NCBI RefSeq assembly: GCF_003721515.1
Contig: NZ_RJJD01000013.1
Span: forward strand, 102,892 to 166,891
DNA length: 64,000 bases
Direction: 5' to 3'
DNA from: Rufibacter latericius
GTDB lineage: Bacteria; Bacteroidota; Bacteroidia; Cytophagales; Hymenobacteraceae
Below the pieces are notes generated by a model. That model was given only the letters and a program-made list of their open reading frames with translations, did no database searches and had not been told where the DNA came from. Shown in pieces: positions 18,350-26,966 of this stretch (position 1 is the first letter of the stretch; every line of letters starts with the position of its first letter). The translations under genes and the position numbers were made by a program.

Positions 18350-19645
18350 ATGGACGGGAATAACACAGCAGCGGCAGCAAAAAGTGATGCCTTGACCCTT
18401 TCGTCTAAGCGCGGTTGGTTTTTGGTGGCGCTGGCCAACCTGGTGGTGGTGGCGTTTCTGGGGCTTCTGCTGCGGTATATGATGGTGGGCACGGTACCGG
18501 CGGTGAATTATAAGTATCTGCTTCACGCGCATTCGCACGTGGCTTTGCTGGGTTGGCTCTATGCCGCGGTTTTTGTGGCCTTGCTGGCCTCATATTTGCC
18601 GGAAGAGTTGCGCAACAAGCCCACCTACACCTGGCAGTTCTGGCTCTCGCAGGGCACGGTACTGGGCATGTTGGTGAGCTTTCCGATACAGGGCTACGCG
18701 CCAGGCTCTATTACCTTTTCCACGGTGCACCTGCTCCTGAGTTACTGGTTTATCTATCAATTTCTAAAGGATGCCAAAACCGCCTGCGTTAGCCAAGGGA
18801 AACACGGATTTTCCTTTCGGCTGGTCAAGGCGGCCTTGATTTTTTTGGCGCTTTCCTCGTTAGGTCCTTGGGCCATGGCGCCCATCGTGGCCACCGGGCA
18901 CAGCGGCAGCGAAATGTACTACAACGCCATCTATTTTTACCTCCACTTCCAGTACAACGGGTGGTTGGTGTTTGCCGTGTTGGGGCTTTTGCTCTGGATG
19001 CTGGAGCACCACGGTATTGCCTTTGATTTTAAAACCGCCCTTGCTTTTTTCAGGCTGATGTTCTGGGCTTGTCTGCCCGCTTACCTGCTCTCCTTCCTTT
19101 GGACGAAGCCCGCCGGCCTTGTTTTTCTGGCGGCGGGAGCAGCGGCCTCGGTGCAGGTGGTGGCGCTGGCCTTGCTGCTACAGATGCTCTGGCCCGCGCG
19201 CGCGCAACTCCTGCGCCTGTTCGGGAGATGGGACCGCGCTTTGTTCTCCTTGGCGGCGTTCGCCTTTGTCCTCAAAACAGGCATGCAACTTCTGACGGCC
19301 TTCCCTTACCTGGCCGCGCTGGCCTTTCAGGTGCGGTTCTTCATCATCGGGTACCTGCATTTGGTGCTCATCGGGTTTGTCAGCCTTTTCCTGTTTGCCT
19401 TTTTCTTCCGGCTGGGATGGCTAAGCTTTCGGGGCCGCATGGGCCGCTGGGGAATGGGCTTTTTCCTGGCCGCCTTTGCCGGTACCGAGGTCCTCCTTTT
19501 CCTACAGGGTGCGTTTCTCTGGCTCAGGCTTGGTGCCCTTCCTTATTTTTATGAACTGATGTTCAGCATCAGCACCCTGCTGCCAGGGGGAATTCTGCTG
19601 ATTTTGCTTGGGCAGTGCCGGGCAGGCAGGAAAGTCGTTTCTTAG
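18350..19645 (+). CDS. Heme-copper-oxidase-like membrane protein
   Basis: A 431-residue protein with about 12 membrane segments. Early histidines in YLLHAHSHVALLGWLY and later ones in YFYLHFQYNGWLVFAV sit in helices, as in heme-copper oxidase subunit I relatives, but I do not see the full set of catalytic ligands (no HH pair as in NorB). Similar proteins sit beside NO genes in Bacteroidetes and are often annotated as oxidase-like or NnrS-like. It may bind heme or NO and assist NO tolerance; that is inference from context. It shares an intergenic region, and perhaps an operator, with norB. Confidence 0.65.
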   Translation: MDGNNTAAAAKSDALTLSSKRGWFLVALANLVVVAFLGLLLRYMMVGTVPAVNYKYLLHAHSHVALLGWLYAAVFVALLASYLPEELRNKPTYTWQFWLSQGTVLGMLVSFPIQGYAPGSITFSTVHLLLSYWFIYQFLKDAKTACVSQGKHGFSFRLVKAALIFLALSSLGPWAMAPIVATGHSGSEMYYNAIYFYLHFQYNGWLVFAVLGLLLWMLEHHGIAFDFKTALAFFRLMFWACLPAYLLSFLWTKPAGLVFLAAGAAASVQVVALALLLQMLWPARAQLLRLFGRWDRALFSLAAFAFVLKTGMQLLTAFPYLAALAFQVRFFIIGYLHLVLIGFVSLFLFAFFFRLGWLSFRGRMGRWGMGFFLAAFAGTEVLLFLQGAFLWLRLGALPYFYELMFSISTLLPGGILLILLGQCRAGRKVVS

Positions 19646-19863
19646 TGGAAGGCTGGCTTTCTGTTCCGGCGAATACTGCGGCGGCCGCATAAACCGTGAC
19701 ATTCAGCCATCCTTGTACAAAACACATCAGAAAAACCCGCTGTTTTCGGCCTCTTTTCGGGAAATCAGGCCGAAAAAGGCCCGTTTCTCTTTTGATTCCC
19801 CTGCATCGGCCGGGGGCGTCTGCTCGCTTTGCGGCAAATTAACAAAGTCATCTGCCGCCCGTC

Positions 19864-19877
19864 ATGACGAGCATCAG
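19864..19877. promoter_or_regulatory. Weaker Fnr-like half-palindrome before ric
   Basis: ATGAC-GAGC-ATCAG keeps TGAY-N4-RTCA but breaks the outer A/T pair. It lies 183 bp before the ric start, between 19646 and 20059, a stretch with no gene. About four such 8-base matches are expected by chance in 64 kb, so support is weak. Confidence 0.25.
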
Positions 19878-20059
19878 TGGGGAAGGCCCCACCGTGGGTG
19901 GTAATTTTGCATCATCGCAGCAGCAAACAAGAAGTGTATTTGCCGATGTAGTAAAGGTAGAAATAAAATAATAAAATACCTTTAAGTCTTTTATTATTGA
20001 AATGTTTTTTTAACTTTGAAGTGTTGATTGAAACAAGAACCCAAACTTACTAACTTAAC

Positions 20060-21016
20060 ATGTCAACTACTGAAACCAAAGACGTCTTAGATGTTACCGC
20101 GCTGGAGCCGCGCATGAAGCACCCTACCATTTTTGAATGGTTCGACGAACTGAAAGGCGGCGAGGCCTTCATCATCCATAATGACCATGACCCTAAGCCG
20201 CTGTACTACCAGTTGCTGGGCGAGCGCGGCAATATTTTCAAGTGGGAATACCTGGCGCAAGGCCCTGAGGTATGGGAGGTGAAAATCTCTAAACTCACGA
20301 CCACTGAGGAAGAGAGCATTGGCGAGATGGTGGCGAAAGACTTCAGGAAGGCACAGGTTTTCAAGAAATACGGCATTGACTTCTGCTGCGGCGGCAAGAA
20401 ATCTATCAGCCAGGTATGCGAGGAGAAAGGCATTAACCCTGAGGTGGTGGAGCTTGAATTGAATGCCTTGCCAGATACTTCAGCGGTGGCTCAAACCGAC
20501 TTTGCCAGTTGGGACCTTTCCTTCCTGGCCGACTACATTGTGAATATCCACCATAGGTACGTACGGGAGGCCATTCCGGCCTTGTATGAATACACCAGCA
20601 AGATTGCCCGCGTGCATGGCACCAACCATCCAGAGTTGTTGCAGGTGGCCAAGCACTTTGCGAATGTGGCCAATGAACTGGGGAGCCACATGCCTAAAGA
20701 AGAACGCGTGCTGTTCCCGTTCATCAAGCAACTGAATGAGGCCAAGCAGAAAGGCGAAAAAGTGGCTCCTCCGGCTTTTGGCAGCATTCAGAACCCCATC
20801 AATATGATGGAGATGGAGCACGAGGCCGCCGGTGGCGAATTGGAAGCCATCAGAACCCTGACCAATGATTTCACCCTGCCCGAGGATGCCTGCGCCACCT
20901 ACCAAGTGGCTTTCGCCAAGCTGCAGGAGTTTGAAGAAGATTTACAGCGCCACATTCATTTAGAGAACAACATTTTGTTCCCTAAGGCGCTAGAAGTGGA
21001 AAAAGAAGTTTTATAA
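20060..21016 (+). CDS. ric: DUF2249-Ric fusion, di-iron repair protein
   Basis: A 318-residue cytoplasmic fusion. Residues about 20-75 form a DUF2249 domain (HPTIFEWFDELKGGEAFIIH... typical of the TusA-like fold). From about 90 on it is a Ric/ScdA/YtfE protein: the N-terminal ScdA segment with YGIDFCCGGKKSI, then a hemerythrin-like four-helix domain with metal ligands in NIHHRY, LGSHMPKEER, MEHEAAGGE and HIHLENN. Ric proteins restore iron-sulfur centres damaged by NO or oxidants. An AT-rich segment lies just upstream. It heads a probable operon with the next four genes, all on the + strand. Confidence 0.92.
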   Translation: MSTTETKDVLDVTALEPRMKHPTIFEWFDELKGGEAFIIHNDHDPKPLYYQLLGERGNIFKWEYLAQGPEVWEVKISKLTTTEEESIGEMVAKDFRKAQVFKKYGIDFCCGGKKSISQVCEEKGINPEVVELELNALPDTSAVAQTDFASWDLSFLADYIVNIHHRYVREAIPALYEYTSKIARVHGTNHPELLQVAKHFANVANELGSHMPKEERVLFPFIKQLNEAKQKGEKVAPPAFGSIQNPINMMEMEHEAAGGELEAIRTLTNDFTLPEDACATYQVAFAKLQEFEEDLQRHIHLENNILFPKALEVEKEVL

Positions 21017-21090
21017 GTAAGTGGAAGGGGCGGACCATCGCAGGCCTGCCCACTTCCCACAACTTAAATAGGGCACTGCCCACGAACGTC

Positions 21091-21594
21091 ATGAAAGCTA
21101 CTGTGACACCCCAAAAAAGAGACAAGAGTCTGGTACCCCTTTCCCGTGACCACCACTTCGGTCTGTTGTTCTGCTGGAAGATTAGGCAGGGACTCAAAAA
21201 AGGCACTGACCTGAAACTGCTGCGCGCCTACGTGCGCTATTTCTGGAACATCGTTCTCAAAGCACACTGCCAGGAGGAAGAGTGGCTGCTGGCCCGCGTG
21301 CTACCCCAAGACCATGAAGTACGCCTGAGGCTGGAAGAGGAGCACCGCCTCCTGCAGACACTGGTAGTCCTCATTCAGGAAGGCAGTCCCATGAACAAAG
21401 AGCTGTTCAAAGTACTGGACAAAGACCTCACCAACCACATACGCTGGGAGGAGCGCGAGCTGTTCCCGTACCTGCAGAGCTTAGTACCTGCTGAAGAGTT
21501 GGAACTTGCCGCCAAGCTATTGGAGCACAAACACGAACCCAGGGAAGACGCATTCACGCCTGAATTCTGGTCTTCCAATGCCAAAGCCGCTTAG
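21091..21594 (+). CDS. Hemerythrin-domain protein
   Basis: A 167-residue cytoplasmic hemerythrin (HHE) domain protein. Likely iron ligands are in SRDHHFGLLF, KAHCQEEE, EEEHRLL and NHIRWEERELFP, spread over four helices. It lies 74 bp after ric and 2 bp before the next gene. Such proteins bind O2 or NO at a di-iron site; here the neighbours point to NO sensing, buffering or iron donation to Ric. Confidence 0.88.
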   Translation: MKATVTPQKRDKSLVPLSRDHHFGLLFCWKIRQGLKKGTDLKLLRAYVRYFWNIVLKAHCQEEEWLLARVLPQDHEVRLRLEEEHRLLQTLVVLIQEGSPMNKELFKVLDKDLTNHIRWEERELFPYLQSLVPAEELELAAKLLEHKHEPREDAFTPEFWSSNAKAA

Positions 21595-21596
21595 CC

Positions 21597-22415
21597 ATGC
21601 AAATTGCCGCCACCACCAAAATCTCAGCTGTAATCAAGGAAAATCCTGCGGCCATTGAAGCCATCGTTTCTATCAACCGGCATTTTGAGAAGCTCAGGAA
21701 TCCGTTGCTGCGCAAGATTCTGGCCTCCAGGGTGACCATAGCCGATGCGGCCCGCATGGGTGGCTGCCAGGTAGAGGCCTTTTTTGAAAAGCTGGCGCCG
21801 CTGGGGTTTGAGGTGAAAAAGCAAACTGCTGAGGCGGTGCCGCAGGTAATACCCTCAGCTTTTGTTTTTCCGGTGTTCTTGCAAGAGCTGCCCCCAAATG
21901 CCTTCCTCTACCTCGATGTGCGCGAAGATATTGCCGCTGGCAATGACCCGTTCCTGAGCATCATGAAGGCGGTTGAGCAAGTGAACGGGCAGAACGCCCT
22001 GGTCATTCTCAACACGTTTGAGCCCACACCGCTTATTCAGATTCTGCAGAAACGCGGCTATGTCAGCTTCGCAGAGGTGAAGTCACCGGAGCTGGTCTAT
22101 ACCTACTTCTGGCGCAAAGGTGCCGGGACGGTTTCTTCTACTTTGGCGAGCGCCGAATGGACTGGTGACTTTGAACAAAGCCTGGCCCAGTATGCAGGAA
22201 ACCTGAAGCAGGTTGACGTGCGCCAATTGGAAATGCCGTTGCCTATGGTTACTATTCTCAAGGAACTGGAGGGGCTGCCTTTCGGGAAAGCCTTGCACGT
22301 GACCCATCAGCGGGTGCCCCAGTTCCTGCTCCCCAAGTTGCAGGAAAGGGGCTTTCAGGTAGCCATAAAAGAAGTAGGTCCCGGGGAAGTGTATCTGCTC
22401 ATTTATAAACCTTAA
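21597..22415 (+). CDS. DUF1858-DUF2249 protein
   Basis: A 272-residue cytoplasmic protein with three parts. The N-terminus (about 1-65) is DUF1858/ScdA_N-like, with TKISAVIKENPAAIEAIVSI and AARMGGC. Two DUF2249-type (TusA/SirA-like fold) domains follow: about 95-170, starting FLYLDVREDI, and about 195-272, with QVDVRQLEMPLPMVTIL and ending YLLIYKP. Proteins of this make-up accompany Ric and heme-copper-like genes in Bacteroidetes; a role in sulfur or electron transfer to NO-related metal centres is only a suggestion. Tight spacing (2 bp before, 4 bp after) shows an operon. Confidence 0.85.
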   Translation: MQIAATTKISAVIKENPAAIEAIVSINRHFEKLRNPLLRKILASRVTIADAARMGGCQVEAFFEKLAPLGFEVKKQTAEAVPQVIPSAFVFPVFLQELPPNAFLYLDVREDIAAGNDPFLSIMKAVEQVNGQNALVILNTFEPTPLIQILQKRGYVSFAEVKSPELVYTYFWRKGAGTVSSTLASAEWTGDFEQSLAQYAGNLKQVDVRQLEMPLPMVTILKELEGLPFGKALHVTHQRVPQFLLPKLQERGFQVAIKEVGPGEVYLLIYKP

Positions 22416-22419
22416 AGCC

Positions 22420-23727
22420 ATGAGTACCGCAACCGCCTCCAATTCCCCCAGCAAATGGGTAGTGTTGCCGCATTATGCCTTTGCCGCCCTTTCTTTTTTG
22501 ACGCTCACGTTGCTGCTGCTCTTCTCCACCGATGCCTTTGGCGGCCACTATTTTCACCCCAAGCTCCTGACGCTGACCCACGTGGCAGTGCTGGGCTGGG
22601 CGACCATGACCATCTTCGGGGCACTGTACCAATTGCTGCCGGTAGTGCTGGAAGGCAAACTCTACAGTGAGAAGCTGGCCCTCTGGACGTTCGGGTTGTT
22701 AGGGACGGGTACCATTCTGCTGGCGTACTCCTTCTGGTTTTTCCAGGTGGGCTTGCCCATGCATCTGGCGGCCTGCTGCCTGTTGATTTCCTTTCTGCTC
22801 TTCAACATCAACATCCTCCAGACGGCCAGGAAAGCACCTAAGTGGACGGTAGAGGCAGATTTTATATTGACGTCGGCGGCCTGGCTTTTGCTCACCGGTT
22901 TTATTGGGTTACTGATGGCGGTGAACTTTTCAACGCCATTTCTGCCCCAGGACCACGTGCACTACCTGAAACTGCACGCCCACATCGGAATGGCCGGTTG
23001 GTTTCTGCTTTTGATAATAGGGGTTGGGTCCAAACTGATTCCTATGTTCCTGCTGGCGCACGTAGAGGGCACCAAACACCTGAACTGGTCTTACAACCTC
23101 ATCAACGCGGGGCTGGTGCTGTTCATCTTTGACCATTTGTTCGTACACACAAGGTTTCTCCCCTTGTATGCGGCCCTGGTGGTAGGGGGCGTGGGTGCGT
23201 TCCTTCTTTTCCTCCGTGAAGCGAAGAAATCCAGGCAACGGACAGACATTGACTTGGGCATGCAGCAGACCTTTGTGGCGCTGGCCCTGTTGGTGGTGCC
23301 TTTGGTATTGGTGCTGGTGGTGAGCAGCCAAATAGAGCTGCCCGCCGCGGTGATGTCCAGCCTGTACCTGGTGTATGGCCTTTCCATATTTCTGGGCTTT
23401 GTTACGGCCTTGATTCTGGGGCAGACGTTCAAGACGCTTCCCTTCATTGTCTGGATGCACGCCTATGAAGACCTGGTGGGTAGGTTCCAGACCCCGCTTC
23501 CCAAAGACCTGTACAGCCACACCTTGCTGCGTTGGCAGAACATCAGTTACCTGCTGGGGTTTGTGGGGTTGGTGGCAGGCGTACTGCTGCGGGAGCCGAC
23601 CGTGATACTGGTGGGTGCCATTGTGTTAACCATAGCGGCGGTACTCTACACCGTGAACGTGTTTCACCTGCTGTTGCACAAAGTTTCTGACTTAAAACCC
23701 TTTACCTATGGAAACCAAAGCGCCTGA
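22420..23727 (+). CDS. Heme-copper-oxidase-like membrane protein (second)
   Basis: A 435-residue protein with about 12 membrane helices, in the same broad class as the 18350 product but clearly different in sequence. Helix-embedded histidines occur in TLTHVAVLGWATMTIFGA and YLKLHAHIGMAGW, the second matching the heme-ligand helix of oxidase subunit I relatives. A GSKLIPMFLL segment follows. No catalytic HH pair is seen. It follows DUF1858-DUF2249 by 4 bp and overlaps the DUF59 gene by 20 bp. It may act with these small redox proteins in NO detoxification (an NnrS-like role); function unproven. Confidence 0.75.
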   Translation: MSTATASNSPSKWVVLPHYAFAALSFLTLTLLLLFSTDAFGGHYFHPKLLTLTHVAVLGWATMTIFGALYQLLPVVLEGKLYSEKLALWTFGLLGTGTILLAYSFWFFQVGLPMHLAACCLLISFLLFNINILQTARKAPKWTVEADFILTSAAWLLLTGFIGLLMAVNFSTPFLPQDHVHYLKLHAHIGMAGWFLLLIIGVGSKLIPMFLLAHVEGTKHLNWSYNLINAGLVLFIFDHLFVHTRFLPLYAALVVGGVGAFLLFLREAKKSRQRTDIDLGMQQTFVALALLVVPLVLVLVVSSQIELPAAVMSSLYLVYGLSIFLGFVTALILGQTFKTLPFIVWMHAYEDLVGRFQTPLPKDLYSHTLLRWQNISYLLGFVGLVAGVLLREPTVILVGAIVLTIAAVLYTVNVFHLLLHKVSDLKPFTYGNQSA

Positions 23728-24022
23728 TACTCTGGAGCGAGTGCTGGAAACCTTGAAATACATCATAGACCCTGAGATCGGCATCAACATTGTTGACCTT
23801 GGCTTGGTTTACAAGGTGACAGCAGAGGAAGAGCGGATCTACATTGAACTCACCCTTACCACCAAGGGCTGCCCCATGAGCGGCACCATAACCACTGCCA
23901 CGCAGCAAATCCTGAAAAGAATGTTTCCTACCCACGGGATTGAGGTGGAACTGGTATGGTGGCCTATGTGGTCCCCCGAATTGATTACCGACGAAGGAAG
24001 GCGGCAACTGGATAAGATGTGA
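23708..24022 (+). CDS. DUF59 Fe-S assembly factor (SufT/PaaD-like)
   Basis: A 104-residue MIP18/DUF59 protein. The hallmark is seen in LKYIIDPEIGINIVDLGLVY near the start and in TTKGCPMSG, with the conserved Cys at about residue 58; WWPMWSPELI is near the end. Family members help insert or mature Fe-S clusters. Its start lies inside the 3' end of the upstream membrane-protein gene. In this operon it probably helps restore Fe-S proteins after NO damage, together with Ric. Confidence 0.9.
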   Translation: METKAPDTLERVLETLKYIIDPEIGINIVDLGLVYKVTAEEERIYIELTLTTKGCPMSGTITTATQQILKRMFPTHGIEVELVWWPMWSPELITDEGRRQLDKM

Positions 24023-24064
24023 TACCTTTACTTCCATAAAGTAGGAGAGGCAAGGACAGAACAG

Positions 24065-24514
24065 ATGCTATCAAAGACCACGGAATATGCCCTTCGGGCG
24101 ATTGTGTACATTGCCTTGAATGATGCCAGAAGCCTGCGGGTAGGAATCAAAGAGATTGCGAAAGAGTTGGAACTGCCTACTCATTTCATGGGTAAGATTC
24201 TGCAGGACCTGGCCCGTAAAGGGATAATAGCCTCTATGAAAGGCCCGGGCGGCGGCTTCTTCCTGCACCGTTCCGCCAATGATATCAGCATTCTGGAGGT
24301 AGTCCGTACCATTGACGGATTGGAGGCCTTTAGAAAATGCGGAATGGGCATGAAGGAATGCTCAGACACCCATCCTTGCCCGTTGCATAATGATATCCAG
24401 CACTACCGGCGGCAATTACTCACTACCTTCAGCGATAAGACCATTCAGAACTTAGTGGACGGTATCAACACTGGTGAATTTTTTATCACCAATGTGCAGA
24501 AGCCTGCGGAGTAG
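24065..24514 (+). CDS. Rrf2-family regulator, NsrR/IscR-like
   Basis: A 149-residue winged-helix regulator. The N-terminus (MLSKTTEYALRAIVYIA) and the recognition region with KGPGGGFFL are classic Rrf2. Three cysteines spaced C-x6-C-x5-C (CGMGMKEC...HPC) could hold a [2Fe-2S] or [4Fe-4S] cluster, as in NsrR and IscR. Given that it ends an operon of NO-repair genes, an NO-responsive repressor acting on its own operon is likely (inference). It starts 42 bp after the DUF59 gene. The 240 bp after it hold nothing I can identify. Confidence 0.9.
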   Translation: MLSKTTEYALRAIVYIALNDARSLRVGIKEIAKELELPTHFMGKILQDLARKGIIASMKGPGGGFFLHRSANDISILEVVRTIDGLEAFRKCGMGMKECSDTHPCPLHNDIQHYRRQLLTTFSDKTIQNLVDGINTGEFFITNVQKPAE

Positions 24515-24756
24515 AGTTGACTTAGGGAAGGAGAACAAACATACCCTTTACAAGGCAATTACTGGCAAATCTTCCTAGGGATTCAGTCGTTGTTTTTAAT
24601 ATTATAAGAGAGTAACCCCATACCTATCCTGATTTAAGCACCCGCTCATCCCCTGTCAATGTAGGTATCCTGTTCTAAAGGCTGTTTTCCTGAAAGTGCC
24701 CTATAAGCATCCACCCAGACGGATGGGGACGTTGGATATTAATCGGGGATCGACTT

Positions 24757-25380
24757 CTAATTACTTCCCTTCCCTGAATGGTGCCTAGGGACAAAGGTCT
24801 TCACCAGGTTTATGCAAAGTCCCAGGAAGGTATAGGCCCAAGCCACAAACGCCAGGTAAATGAAGTAGGTGGGAATAATTTGCAGGTACGGAAGTTGGAG
24901 GGCATATGCCAGCCGCCAAGTGCAGACCGTGTACATGCCCAACGGAAACACCAATCCCCAGTACTGCGGGTGGTAGAAGATGGGGAGACGGTTGGACACA
25001 TGCCGCCATATGCCCAGAATGACGATGATGGGAATCCACCAGGTCCTGATGATCCAGAAGAAAAGGGTGAAGCCCTTCAGGAAAGGTACAAAGTCAAGAA
25101 AACCGGTGGTGCTACTGATATTCAGAATCAAGGTGGCGCCTGAGAGCGTGGTAATGGCCACCGCACCCATGCTGATCCAATTAGGAGAGGCACTGCAAAT
25201 TGAAGAAGGTGAGGCGATAAAAGATAAGGGTGATCAATATAATATAAAGCATGCAGCCCAGCATGTACCCCATGACGCCCGAAAGATAGTGCGCTCTGCG
25301 GGAAAAGGCAGGTGCGGAGACAGAAGCGTAGCCAAAATGGACACCGCTTGGGTAGACACCACCAGAACAGGAGTGTTCAT
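24757..25380 (-). pseudogene. Decayed TDT-family transporter
   Basis: The reading segments match the C-terminal two thirds of a TDT (tellurite resistance/dicarboxylate) transporter. The first, from MNTPVLVVSTQAVSILATLL (25380 down), leaves frame near 25280. A middle segment, GVMGYMLGCMLYIILITL, is in another frame to about 25200. The third (SPNWISMGAVAITTLSG to the stop at 24757) returns to the first frame. Together they show two frameshifts. An in-frame stop precedes 25380 and the N-terminal helices are missing. It probably once exported a small anion in the NO/nitrite context, but is now unlikely to work. Confidence 0.72.
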
Positions 25381-25602
25381 CTATATATACCTATTTTGAG
25401 GCTTTCTCAGCATACTAGGTTAAAAAAACAGGGGCCAAACCCCATTCAGGCACAATCAAATTCCTGAATCAACGGGAGATGAAACAGGAAACCTTTAACT
25501 TCAAAAAGGGTATCGGTAGAGACTGGGGAACTGGGGCTCTATCGTTAAACTTCTAGATCCGGCACATAGAAGGAGGCTGAATTACTTAGACATACATTGG
25601 GT

Positions 25603-25994
25603 ATGAAGATAAGACTGCAGTAGAACACCCTCCGTTTGCGGCCAATGCAGGGGAAAGTGGAGCAATTGGCGCAAGAAGGTACCGTGGAGACCAAATCCCA
25701 CCTTGGGCCTAGGCCAGAGCAAACACTTTCCATGCCGTAGTTAGAGATCCGGCAGCGCAGTTGGTGACCGCTTCCCTCACCAACAACACCATTGAAGTGG
25801 CTGTGCCCTCTGTTATGGCAGCTACCTGGGCAGACTCAGACTAGGTTGGCTTTGAGGAGCTGATGCCCTTGGCGAAGGGCAATCTCTGTACATTTAAGTA
25901 GAGAAAGACTTCAGGTGCCTTCAGGAACCTCCAGGAGCGTCCGTATGAAGATGAATCTGATGCTTTTCCCAACCTATCAGAGATGAACTGGTGA
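25603..25994 (+). pseudogene. Decayed small conserved protein (DUF7009-like)
   Basis: Reading the + strand gives a recognisable sequence broken by several in-frame stops and shifts: MKIRLQ-stop-NTLRLRP, KVEQLAQEGTVETK, DPAAQLVTASLTNNTIEV, VPSVMAATWADSD-stop-VGFEEL, RPYEDESDAFPN. It resembles small (about 120-residue) proteins found next to nitrate/molybdenum-cofactor genes in Bacteroidetes, which I recall being labelled DUF7009; the label is from memory. The stops are base substitutions as well as shifts, so this is true decay rather than a single base-calling error. The stretch 25995-26412 holds nothing else I can support. Confidence 0.55.
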
Positions 25995-26412
25995 GAACCC
26001 TTAGTTAAAAGCACACGAAACCGCAGCTTGGTTTCTATGCCCCGCAGCAGGCCTATAGCCTGCCACTTTTGGCCCAGGCTCCCGTAGCCTAATTTCTATT
26101 AGGGAGCTAACCTCAGTGTAGGACGTTTCTGGCTAGTTCGCTGAGAAAGACTAAAATTTGGATGCTTATGCAGCCACGTTTACTCCTGCTGTTGTAGGGG
26201 GAGGCTGGGCGTAGTTTGCATTGGCATAGGAGATGGCGGAGAAGGAGGAAGGATAGCAGGCATAATGACTGCAATAGAACCCGAAGAATTACTAAAACAG
26301 AACCAGGCGCTACTAATTTGCCTCCCTTTATCGGCCGCTAGAGGTAAGTCCAGTCCATCTGCGGCGGCAGATGTCATTCAAGGGTGCAGGTGTCCTTGCT
26401 TGGTGTATTCCC

Positions 26413-26757
26413 TTAGGTAGAGGCTAAAGGGGCTTGGTTTGCTGAGCCAGCGCTTGCTTTTTCCTTCAACCCCCTCACCATTTCCCACACCGCATTATCG
26501 CTGTATATCCCGTATCCATCCACAAGGATGCCCCTTATACGGTGCTTCGCGGATGAGATGGCATACACTACGGCTTCGTCCCCGGGGTCAGAGATGCCTT
26601 CAAAACGATAAGAAGCATCCACTGTATATTCATTGTGATGGAGCTGCAGCGAGTTGCCGTGGCACACGATACAGTTGTTGTCCAGGTTGAAGTCTACGGT
26701 ATAGCCCTCCTCCTTGAGTTTGCTCAATACTTCTGTGACGGTATCCATGGGTTCCAT
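26413..26757 (-). CDS. Small conserved protein (annotated elsewhere as PRPP synthetase-like)
   Basis: A 114-residue cytoplasmic protein, starting at the Met in MEPMDTVTEVLSKL; an alternative Met lies 18 bp upstream. It has the pattern of a small Bacteroidetes family: LKEEGYTVDFNLDNNCIVC, LQLHHNEYTVDASYRFEG, DEAVVYAISS, GILVDGYGIYSD. Databases often call these phosphoribosylpyrophosphate synthetase, but the protein is far too short for that enzyme and has none of its motifs, so I regard the name as a propagated error. It lies divergent from hmp, which is suggestive of shared NO or oxygen control but not proof. Confidence 0.75.
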   Translation of the reverse strand: MEPMDTVTEVLSKLKEEGYTVDFNLDNNCIVCHGNSLQLHHNEYTVDASYRFEGISDPGDEAVVYAISSAKHRIRGILVDGYGIYSDNAVWEMVRGLKEKASAGSANQAPLAST

Positions 26758-26898
26758 GATAGTTGGTTTTAGCATTGGGAAAGGATAGAGACTTAAGCCC
26801 AGCCTATGTGGAGTGCTCAGGCACCCTCAACTAGGCTGGGCATGGCTAAAGGTAGGCACGGGCGAAAGCGATTGGCAGAACTTAAATCTTTCATTAAG

Positions 26899-26912
26899 AT
26901 GATCCCCATCAT
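26899..26912. promoter_or_regulatory. Putative Crp/Fnr-type operator before hmp
   Basis: A perfect palindrome, ATGAT-CCCC-ATCAT, with 5-bp arms and a 4-bp spacer, 55 bp before the hmp start. Of the three sites it is nearest to the Fnr/Dnr consensus TTGAT-N4-ATCAA. Confidence 0.55.
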
Positions 26913-26966
26913 TTTAAATCCCTGCTGCGTACTATAATTTTATTCCTCCATTTAGCACATGAGTGT

